Shown here: piece after piece, positions 20,248 through 29,300 of the stretch
Layout: every line of letters starts with the position of its first letter
Position numbering within the stretch: the first letter of the stretch is position 1
Origin: Sphaerisporangium krabiense
GTDB taxonomy: Bacteria > Actinomycetota > Actinomycetes > Streptosporangiales > Streptosporangiaceae
Reading direction: 5' to 3'
DNA length: 64,000 nucleotides
Assembly (NCBI RefSeq): GCF_014200435.1
Contig: NZ_JACHBR010000001.1
Location: 496,001 to 560,000 of the forward strand
Position numbers and translations under genes: made by a program
Notes under the pieces: model-generated
What the model was told of the DNA's origin: nothing
The model's input: the letters and a program-made list of their open reading frames with translations, nothing else
Database searches by the model: none

Positions 20248-21195
20248 ATGGCAATCCCGGACCTCACACCGCATCCCGTAGCGGCGAAATACGCCGTCCT
20301 CGTGGACGTCGGGTACCTCTACGCCGCGGCGGGCGAGGTCCTCTTGGGCGCCAAGGAGCGCAAGGAATACCGCGTCGCCGCCGACGAGCTCATCCAAGCA
20401 CTCAAGAAGCACGCCATGGAGCGGATTCCGGGAGAGCTCCTGCGCGTCTACTGGTACGACGCCGCCCGCGACCGCGTGCCGACCGTCGACCAGCGGGTCA
20501 TCGCCCAGCTCCCGTGGGTCAAGGTACGGCTCGGCAACCTCAACGCCCGCGGGCAGCAGAAGGGCGTCGACGCGCAGATCCGCAGCGACCTCGAGGCCCT
20601 GGCCCGCCACCACGCGGTGAGCGACACCATCCTGATCGCCGGCGACGAGGACATGGTCCCCGCCGTGGAGGCCGCGCAGACCTTCGGGGTGCGCATCCAC
20701 CTGTGGGGCGTCGAGCCGCCCTACGGCACCAACCAGGCCGAACGCCTCGTCTGGGAGTCCGACACCGTCGAGGAGCTCGGCGCCGACTTCCTGCGCCCCT
20801 ACTTCAGCCGCGCCACCCAGGTCGTCCCCGCCGCCCCGCCCGCGCCGCCGTCGCCCGCCCAGGTGTTCGCCGGGCGTACCTCGCTCGCCCCCAAGGCGCC
20901 GGTCAAGCAGCCCGGCCAGGTCACCAAGCTCGGCCCGAGCCGCCCGAGGGTCGAGGAGGTCGGCGAGCACGTCGCCCAGAAGTGGATCCTCACCCGCGGG
21001 CGCGACAACATCCGCGACCTGCTCCCCGGCCCGCTGCTGCCCACCGTCATCGACACCGAGCTGCTCATCGAGGCGGAGAAGGAGCTCGGCCACTCGCTGC
21101 GCCCCTACCCCGAGGCCCGGGTCTGGCTGCGCGACGGCTTCTGGGCGCGCGTCTACCGTGAGTTCGACCTGGGGGTCGGCATCTCCACCAAGTGA
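20248..21195 (+). CDS. NYN-domain (LabA/DUF88-like) protein, probable nuclease
   Basis: A 315-residue protein with an N-terminal NYN (PIN-like) domain. Acidic residues are in VLVDVGYLYAAAG, KGVDAQIRSDLEAL and LIAGDEDMVPAVEAA, the usual positions for the metal-dependent active site. A Pro/Ala-rich linker near residues 195-235 joins a C-terminal helical domain of unclear type. A GGAGGAG ribosome site supports ATG 20248. RNA is the likely substrate by family analogy only. It appears to be a single-gene unit. Confidence 0.82.
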   Translation: MAIPDLTPHPVAAKYAVLVDVGYLYAAAGEVLLGAKERKEYRVAADELIQALKKHAMERIPGELLRVYWYDAARDRVPTVDQRVIAQLPWVKVRLGNLNARGQQKGVDAQIRSDLEALARHHAVSDTILIAGDEDMVPAVEAAQTFGVRIHLWGVEPPYGTNQAERLVWESDTVEELGADFLRPYFSRATQVVPAAPPAPPSPAQVFAGRTSLAPKAPVKQPGQVTKLGPSRPRVEEVGEHVAQKWILTRGRDNIRDLLPGPLLPTVIDTELLIEAEKELGHSLRPYPEARVWLRDGFWARVYREFDLGVGISTK

Positions 21196-21261
21196 CGGCG
21201 ACGTGATCCACGGCGAGGTCCGATTTCCGCCAGCGACCGCCGTGGAGCAGCGCATATCGTC

Positions 21262-22851
21262 ATGTTCGTGACCCCACATCAGATGCTCGACTTCGACTCC
21301 TGCTACAGGGCGGTCAGCGCGCGGGACACGCGGTTCGACGGCCGGTTCTTCACGGCCGTGACCTCGACCGGGATCTACTGCCGCCCCATCTGCCCCGCGC
21401 GGACCCCGGCGCGGCAGAACGTCAGGTTCTACCGGCACGCCGCGTCCGCGGAGGCCGCGGGCTTCCGGCCGTGCCGCCGGTGCCGTCCCGAGCTCAGCCC
21501 GGGCGACCCGGGGTGGGACGTGGCCGCCGACCTGGTGGGACGGGCGCTGCGGCTGATCGACGACGGCGTCGCCGACGAGTGGGGCGTGGCCGGGCTCGCC
21601 GGCCGCCTGCACGTGACCGAACGCCACCTGCACCGCCTCTTCACCGCCCGCCTCGGCGCCGGACCGCTGGCCGTGGCGCGCACCCGCCGGCTGCTGCTGG
21701 CCAAGCAACTGCTGACCGAGACCTCCCTGCCGATCACGGACGTGGCGTTCGCCGCGGGGTTCGGCAGCGTGCGGCAGTTCAACGCGACCATGAAGGAGGC
21801 GTACGGGTTCGCGCCCGGCGAGCTGCGCGCCGCCTCCGGCCCCCTGTCCCGAGCCGCCAGATCCCCCGTGCAGGGCACGCCCGCCACGCTCACGCTGCGG
21901 CTCGGCCACCGCGAGCCCTACGACGCCGGGACCCTGCTGGCGTTCCTCGCCGCACGGGCCGTCCCCGGCGTCGAGTACGCGACCGGCACGCTGTACCGCC
22001 GGGCCGTTCCCGGGGGGATCATCACGCTGACGCCCGCGGCCGGCCACGTCAAGCTCTCGGTGACGCTGGACGACACCCGCCACCTGGCCAGGATCGTCGC
22101 GCGCTGCCGCCGCCTGCTCGACCTGGACGCCGACCCGGGCGCGATCGCCGAGGCGCTGCGCACGACCGCGCTGCGCCCGCTGGTCGAACGGCGGCCGGGG
22201 CTGCGTGTGCCGGGCGCGTTCGACGGGTTCGAGCTGGCGGTGCGCGCGGTGGTGGGCCAGCAGGTGTCCGTGGCCGGGGCACGGACGCTGCTCGGCCGCA
22301 TCGCCGCCCGCGCCGGCTCCCCCGCCAAGCCCTGCGACATCACCCCGGCGGACGGCCCCGACGGCGTCTCGGCCGGGCCCATGGACGGACCGGTGGACGG
22401 GCATGCCGACGGGCACACGGACGGGCTCGTGGACGGACCCGCCTACGGGCATGGCAAGGCGGGCGGGGATGTGCCGGCCGCCGACCGGCCGCACCTGTTG
22501 TTCCCGAGCGCGGCGCGGCTGGCCGAGGCCGACCTCACCGGGCTCGGGCTGACCGGGCGGCGGATCGAAACCCTCAAGATCCTCGCCGAGAAGGCGGCCA
22601 CCGGAGAGATCCACCTCGACGGCGGCGCCGACCCGGCCGAGACGGCCGCCCGGCTGATGGCCGTCCCGGGCATCGGCCCGTGGACCACCGGCTACATCGC
22701 GATGCGCGCCCTGCGCGACCCCGACGCCTGGCCGGCGGGCGACCTCGGGCTGCGCAAGGCGATGAAGGCCCTCGGCATCACCGAAGACGACATCGAACGG
22801 TGGCGCCCCTGGCGGGCGTACGCCGCCACCCACCTTTGGAGCTCGCCATGA
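21262..22851 (+). CDS. Ada-AlkA fusion: methyl-phosphotriester sensor/activator and DNA-3-methyladenine glycosylase
   Basis: A 529-residue DNA-repair fusion. Residues 1-80 are the Ada zinc domain with cysteines C40, C44, C71 and C74 (GIYCRPICP and FRPCRRC); C40 would accept methyl groups from phosphotriesters. AraC-type helix-turn-helices follow at about 85-195 (FAAGFGSVRQFNATMKEAYG). The rest is AlkA: an N-domain, then the helix-hairpin-helix GIGPWTTGYIAMRA and catalytic aspartate in WPAGDLGLR. An Asp-Gly repeat-rich linker at about 370-400 is unusual. ATG 21262 is one option; GTG 21268 is another. It overlaps ogt as ATGA, so both alkylation-repair genes are coupled and probably self-induced. 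Confidence 0.93.
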   Translation: MFVTPHQMLDFDSCYRAVSARDTRFDGRFFTAVTSTGIYCRPICPARTPARQNVRFYRHAASAEAAGFRPCRRCRPELSPGDPGWDVAADLVGRALRLIDDGVADEWGVAGLAGRLHVTERHLHRLFTARLGAGPLAVARTRRLLLAKQLLTETSLPITDVAFAAGFGSVRQFNATMKEAYGFAPGELRAASGPLSRAARSPVQGTPATLTLRLGHREPYDAGTLLAFLAARAVPGVEYATGTLYRRAVPGGIITLTPAAGHVKLSVTLDDTRHLARIVARCRRLLDLDADPGAIAEALRTTALRPLVERRPGLRVPGAFDGFELAVRAVVGQQVSVAGARTLLGRIAARAGSPAKPCDITPADGPDGVSAGPMDGPVDGHADGHTDGLVDGPAYGHGKAGGDVPAADRPHLLFPSAARLAEADLTGLGLTGRRIETLKILAEKAATGEIHLDGGADPAETAARLMAVPGIGPWTTGYIAMRALRDPDAWPAGDLGLRKAMKALGITEDDIERWRPWRAYAATHLWSSP

Positions 22852-23348
22852 CGATCGACGCCCAGGTCCTGCCCACCCCGGCCGGCCCGCTGTCGCTGCT
22901 GGTCCACGGGGAGGTGCTGGTCGCCGCCGGCTTCACCGCCGACCCCGGCGAGATGTTCGCCCGGCTCTCCCCCGCGCTCAGGGCGCTGCCCCTGCGGGTC
23001 GTGGACGACCTCGGCAAGCCCGCCGAGGCCGTGCGGAACTACCTCGACGGCGACCTGTTCGCGCTGGACGCCCTGCCGGTCGAGCAGCCGGGCACGCCCA
23101 CCCGGCAGCGGCTGCTCACGGCCCTGCGCGCCGTCCCCGCCGGGACGACCGTCAGCTACGCCGAACTGGCCGAGCGCGCCGGGCTGCCGAGGACGGGCGC
23201 CCGCGCGGCCGGATCGGCCTGCGCGCAGAACCTGATCGCTCCCTTCGTCCCCTGCCACCGCGTCCTGCCCCAGGGGGGCGGCTTCGGCGGCTACTACTAC
23301 GGCCCGCACGTCAAGGAATGGCTGCTGAAGCACGAGCGCGCGCTCTGA
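22848..23348 (+). CDS. ogt: Methylated-DNA--protein-cysteine methyltransferase
   Basis: A 166-residue suicide repair protein that removes methyl groups from O6-methylguanine. The active-site motif PCHRVLP holds the acceptor cysteine, and a wing segment GGYYYGPHVKEWLL follows. The start overlaps the ada-alkA stop by four bases. Its stop at 23346-23348 directly abuts the stop codon of the converging Tc toxin gene, so no intergenic base separates them. Confidence 0.95.
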   Translation: MTIDAQVLPTPAGPLSLLVHGEVLVAAGFTADPGEMFARLSPALRALPLRVVDDLGKPAEAVRNYLDGDLFALDALPVEQPGTPTRQRLLTALRAVPAGTTVSYAELAERAGLPRTGARAAGSACAQNLIAPFVPCHRVLPQGGGFGGYYYGPHVKEWLLKHERAL

Positions 23349-26300
23349 TCAGAACCTGAGTTCCAGGACAGGAGTGGCGGGGGCGGGTTCCACCGCGCGG
23401 GGGTTCGGCGTGGTGGCCGGGCCGTTCCAGGTTCCGGGGAAGAGCTGGATCCGGGAGCCGCCCGGGGTGTCCAGGCGGCGGCGAAGCTGGAGCGGCCCCC
23501 CGTCGGAGCCGCGCTCGCCCTGGCCCGCCGCACCTCCGCCGCCGGACCGGCCCCCGGGCGTGGCCCCGGGCTGATCCGTCTGTCCGGCGCCCGGCTGACC
23601 GCCGCCACCGGGCGACGCCGCGCTCGCCGGACCCGCGGGCGCCGCGCCGTCGTCCTCGTGGCGCTGCGCCCCGGCGGCCACGGCCCCGGCCGCCGCGGGC
23701 GTCGCCGCGCCGGCCGCCGCCTGCCCCGGCGTGGGGAAGAACCGCGTCATGAGCTCGTCCAGGAACGCGGCGCGCCCGGGCGCGGTCGGGTTGCGCGGCT
23801 CGAACCTCTCCAGGTACCGGTAGAAGGCCCGCCACTGCTCCAGCATCTCCCGCGTGAGCCCGAGCTCCTGGAGCCGTCCCTGCGGGAACGCCCTGGCCAG
23901 GGCGCGGGACTCCTCGCGGCTGAGCTGGCTGCCCCAGCCGAACGCCTTCCCGAACTCGTTGAGGTTCTTGAACTGCTCCGGCCACGGCGGCACGCTCGGC
24001 TTCGGCGGGATCTCCCCCGCCGCCGCGCGGGTGGCGACGCTACGGGCGCCCGCCCCGCCGCCGCCTCCCGCGGCGCGCCCCGCCGCCGCCTCGCCGCCCG
24101 CGGCCGCCCCGCCCGACGCCGCGCCGGACGCCGCGGGAGCGCGCAGCGCCCGTATCCCGGCGCCCGCGCCCTTGATCACGCCGAACGTCACCAGGCCGAT
24201 GGCCGCGTCCACCACCACGGCCCCCACCGTCTGCCGCTCCCCGTTGATCGCCCGGGTCACGATGCCGCCGGCCGCGGCCCCCACCGCGACCCCGGCCGCC
24301 TGCACGCCGAGGCTCGCGCCGCCGGTCAGCCCGGCGATGGCCCCGGTGACGGCGCCGCCGGCCGCCGCGGCCCCGACCCGTCCCCAGTCGCTGATCTTGC
24401 CCTCGGTGACCAGTTGCCGGATCGCCTCGACCCCGCCGCCGACCACGGCGCCGATCGCCGCCCCGACCACGGCCTGCACGATGAAGTTGAGGAACGCCCC
24501 GTCCGGGTCGTTGGCGATGATCGGCCGCCCTTGGACGTACTCGTACCGGTTCAGCCCGGCGGTGAGGCCCGCCGGGTCGCAGCTCACCCACCGGCCGAGC
24601 CACGGGGCGTAGTAGCGCGCCCCGTAGTAGTACAGGCCGGTCTCGGGGTCGCGTTCCTTGCCGGTGTACCGGTACCGCTTGGGCGCCTCGACGCCGGGCG
24701 CCGCGGCGAACAGCGCCGTGGTGCCGTACGGGTGGTACTCCTCGGCCGACAGCACGCGCGCCTCGTCGTCCAGTTCCAACCGCGCGGAGCCGAGCTGGTC
24801 GTCCATCTGGTACCTGACCAGCCGCACCGGCCCGCGGTCGCGCCCGGCCGCGCGGGTCTCGACCAGCGCGACCCTGCGCTCGCCGTCCAGCACGTGCACG
24901 GTGTCGCGCCGCACCTCCACGCCGCCGTCCGGGGTGAACGCGCGGGCGATCTCGTATCCGCCCAGGTAGACGCGCTCGTGTACCGGGCTCGCCGGACCGG
25001 AGGACGACCTGCGGATGGTCACCGCGCGAACCCGCCGTCCGCTCGCGTCGTAGACGTAGTGGGTGGTCTGCGTGCCGCCGTCGGCCACGCGCGATACCTG
25101 GGAGATCTGGTCCTCGGGCGTCCACGCCAGGTCCCCCACCCCGGGCAGGTGGACGGTATCGCCGTGCTCGTCGTAGGAGAACCTCCGCTCGTCACCGAGG
25201 CCGCCGAGCCGGTTGCCCGTGCGGCCGGGCTCCAGGCGGCTGGGCTGGTCGTAGACGTACTCGCGGGTCCAGCCCGTGGCGGAGTCGGCCGCGTTGCGGT
25301 GCGTGACGCGCAGCAGGTTCCCGACGGGGTCGTACCGGAAGCGCTGGGTGTACCGGGCGAGGGCCGCGCCGTCGGCGGGGTGCGGGACGGGGCTCAGCCC
25401 CGCGCGGGCGGGCGGGCCGCCGATCTGGCCGAGGTGCTCGCGTCCCGTCGCCTCGACGAGCCGGTAGAGCGCGTCGTAGCGGTAGGAGGCGTGCGGCTCG
25501 ACGTGCCGGTTGCGGAAGAAGACGTCCTGGCGCGCGTGGTCCTCGGCGCGGACGATGTTGCCCGCGGGGTCGTGGAAGAACCGCAGATCCTGCAGAACCT
25601 CGCGACCGCGCGCCCCCGCCCCTCCGGCCGCGCTGGTGTGCTGCCGGACCAGCCGGAACGTGCGCGGGTCGTAGGTGTACCGCGTGCTGACCCCGTTGCC
25701 GTGCCGGACCTCGACCCGCTGCCCGCGCGCGTTGTACTCCACCCCCGCGACGAAGGTCTCCTCCCGCCCGCCTTCCGCGCCACCCTCCGCGTCCGGACGG
25801 CCGCCGGGATCCGGGATGTCCGGAAGGGTGGCGTCCAGGCGTTCCAGGAGGTTGGCGGCGTTGTAGGCGAGGCGTTGGACGGTGCCGTCCGGGAGGGTGA
25901 GCTCCACGGGGCGGTTGAGCGCGTCGTGCCGGGTGAGCGACACATGCGGGCGCGCCTCCAGCTCGACGTCGCCGGACCAGTCGGGCAGATCCTGGAAGCC
26001 GGCGGTCAGCCGCCGCGTGGTTCTGGCCAGGTTGCCCTGCGCGTCGTAGGCGTCGAAGGTGGCGACCCCCGCGCCGTCGCGGCGTTCGGCGACCCGGGTG
26101 CGCAGGTTGCGCCGCTCCCCGCCCGGCACGCTCTCGCCGTACACGACCAGCTCACGCAGGATCTCGCCGGTCAGGGCGCCGCCGGACACCAGCGAGCGCA
26201 CCGGGCGGCGCAGCGCGTCGAGCTCCACCCGGGTGCGGTGGCCGCGCGCGTCCCAGGTGATCACCGGCACGCCGGTCACGTCCAGGAGTTGCCGGCGCTC

Positions 26301-29300
26301 GCCCGCGTCCATGTCCCCGGCGAGGCCGCCCCGGGAGAGCAGATCGACGTCGTTGCGCGCCACCGTGCGGCCGAGCGGGTCCACGACCGCCCGCACCGTG
26401 CCCTCCGCGTCGAGCAGGTTCCGCGTCGCGTACCACACGTCGACGGCACCCGCCCGGCCGGCGGAGTCCGCGCCGGCCGGGCCTCGCGGGTCCGGGTCGA
26501 GGCGGTTGTGGGCGACCACGCGGCAGGCGCGGGCCAGGGCGTCGAAGTCGGTGGTGACCGGGGTCGCGGCGTGCCCGGCCGCGAGCAGGGCGGCGCGCCG
26601 TTCCTGCGGCCCGAGCTCGCCGGAGGCGCGCGGCGGGTACCAGCGGCGCCAGCCCGCGCGTTCCTCGGCCCGCACCAGCGGGGCCAGCAGGCCGCCGACG
26701 TCCGGGTCCCGGGCCGGGTCGAGGAGCACGGTGTCGTTGACGTCCCACGCGACCTGCCGCCACGGGGCCAGGACCTGCTTGGACCAGGTGCCGTCCGGGT
26801 GCAGCAGCGCGACGACGCGTTCGAGGGCGTCGTAGCAGCGCACCGAGCTCACGCCGTGCCGCCGGTCCGGTTCGTACAGGTGGGTCGGGGAGAAGAACGG
26901 CTCGTAGGTGCGCAGTGGCTTGCCCTTGGTGGTGAACACGGTCCACCCGCTGCCCGCCCACCGGGCCTGGCCCGGCCGGTCGGGGGCCGGTTCCGCGGGG
27001 CTCTTGGTCTGGATCTCGCGCCCGAACCCGTCGGAGTAGGTGAAGGTCTGCTGAACCGGGGACTCCGCGCCGAGGTCGCCCGCGTGCCGCTCGCGGGCCA
27101 GCGCGGCGGCGGCCGGAGGATGCGGGCGGACGGCGTCCCGGTCGCGGGCGAAGGCGAACGGGTCGGTCAGCAGGCGGCCGGTCGCCCGGCCCAGCAGCGG
27201 CCCGGCCAGGTCGCGCGGGTCGGCGAAATAGCCGAGCACGGTCGCCTCGTCGGGGTCGGGGTCGAACCCGTCGAGCGAGTCCCCCGTCGGGTCGTCGGCG
27301 CGGCCGAGGATCGCGGTCCCGGCGACCAGGCCGCGCGCGTCGAAGGCGACGGCGACGCGGTTGCCGTTCGGATCGCTGATCAGGCGCGGCTGGAGCACCC
27401 GGTAGTCCAGGCCGCCGCCGCGCACCCGGCCCTCGGCGTCGCGCTCGCCCGCGCTCGCCACGTTGCCCAGCGCGTCGCGGGTGGACAGCGGAAGCAGGTC
27501 GTAACGGTCGTAGTCCACCGTGGTCGCCGCGTCGAACGGGTCCAGGAAGACCCTGGGCACGAAGAAGTGCGCCACGGCGGCGGCGAGCTCGTCCTCGCCG
27601 GGCGGGGCGTGGCGGGCGCGGCCGGACGGCGTCCACCAGCCGTGCTCGTCGGCGGCGTACCCGGCCGCGGCGAGCGCGGCGCCGTCCACCCGGCCGCCGT
27701 ACAGGGCGCGGACGACGTCCGGGGTCAGCGCCAGCCGATACGCCTGGTCGGGCAGGCCACGCGACTCCTGAACGCCCAGCGGAAGCCGTCCCCCGAGGTC
27801 GTCGGCCCGATAAAAGATCCGAGCCCGCCCAACCTCACGCCGAGCAGGACGCGCGGCCGCTCGCGCGCCAGCCTCCCACGCGGCGGGCAGAACCTCCTCC
27901 AGACGTGCCCCGGTGTCCCATCCGGCGGGCGAAACCTCCAGGCGTGCGCCGGTGTCCCATTCCGCGGACGGAACCTCCCCCAGACGTGCGCCGGTGTCCC
28001 ACTCGGTGAAGGGCACCTCCTGTAGGCGTGACGGGTCGCGGAGTGCGGTGGTCAGCGTTTTTAGCGTGAAGAGCGGGCCTGTGGGGCGAAGGCCGAGGAT
28101 CTCGGCCTCGCGTCGCTGCGCCGGCTGCGGCGCCCGGTAGGCGTCGGGCCCGTCCACCGCGTTGGTGTACTCCGTCCGCTGCTCCATGAGGTGCGTGCGC
28201 TGCTGCCGGGCCACGTCCTCGGGCGACAGCTCCGGCGCGGTGCGCCGCCCGGCGCCGGGGTGGCGGCCGTAGGCGGCGGTGAGGGTGTGGGTGGCCTGGC
28301 CGAAGTCGTCCACGGCGAGCACCAGTTCGTGGCCGATCCTGGGGTCGTCGCCGCGCTCGCGGTGCACGGTCACGGTCTCACGGGGGTGGCGGGCCAGCAC
28401 GGCGTACGGCTGCCCGGCCGTCCTCGGCTGGAGCAACTCGACGGTGTAGGCGGAGTGGACGCTCTCGTACGGCACTTCCTGCGCCGCCGCCCCGTCCAGC
28501 CCGTACGTCTCCCGACGCAGAGCCACCCCGCGCAGCGCCCGCCATGCCTGCCGGTCATCCTCCCTGCCCACCGGCCAGGGCACGTCCTGCCCGCCGGGCA
28601 GGCGCACCGCGGACGGGATCGCGTGCCGGGGGGCGGGCGGGTCACCGGGGAAGGGATCCGGCAGGGTCAGATCCGGGTCGCCGGTGTGGAACCAGGTACG
28701 GGTCAGCACCGGCGGAACCCGTACATATTCAGATATATCCGGCGAAACCTGCTCAGCCATGGCCTCACCAAGCAGCGAACGCTCGCCGCCCAGCGGCCCC
28801 CCACTGATCCGCGCATGGCCCGTACCCGGCACAGCCCTACCGGTCCATGCATCGTCCTGATGTGCTGGGTTCTCAGCGAGTTGGGCGTGGTCATTGACCG
28901 GCGCGTCGCCAGCGGTGGGCGTGGGGTCCGGGGGCCGGAGTTCGCCGCCGGGGCCGGACGGCGTGGGGAAGGTTTCGTCGTCGTACTGTTCGACCATGCC
29001 GAAGCCGGTGAACTCGCGTTCCTCGCCGTCGTAGCGGCCGTCGTGGTAGACGTACCGGCTGACCCGCCGGGTCCGGGTGATCAGGTCGCGTACCTCCACC
29101 CTCTCGACCACGTGGACCGGGAACGGCAGGCGCGTGCGCCACGGTCGTCCGGCGGCGCGGTCGGCCAGGCCGAAGCGGGTCGAGGAGGCGTACGTCAGCA
29201 GTGTCTCGGCGCCGAGGTTGTTGCGGACCCGGGTGAGCAGGTGGGGCTTCACGCCGCCGGTGAGGTCGAGGTAGCGCAGCCGCCGCCCCGTTTCCACGGG

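Noticed and set aside
23340-23360. An immunity gene or terminator after the fused Tc gene
   Set aside because: The Tc stop and the ogt stop are adjacent; there is no room for a gene or a separate hairpin.
23658-28025. A 1455-residue open frame on the plus strand opposite the fused Tc gene
   Set aside because: It is the antisense shadow of a GC-rich gene. Its composition is dominated by Arg/Ala/Gly/Val/Pro without any domain, while the minus strand shows clear Tc/Rhs motifs throughout.
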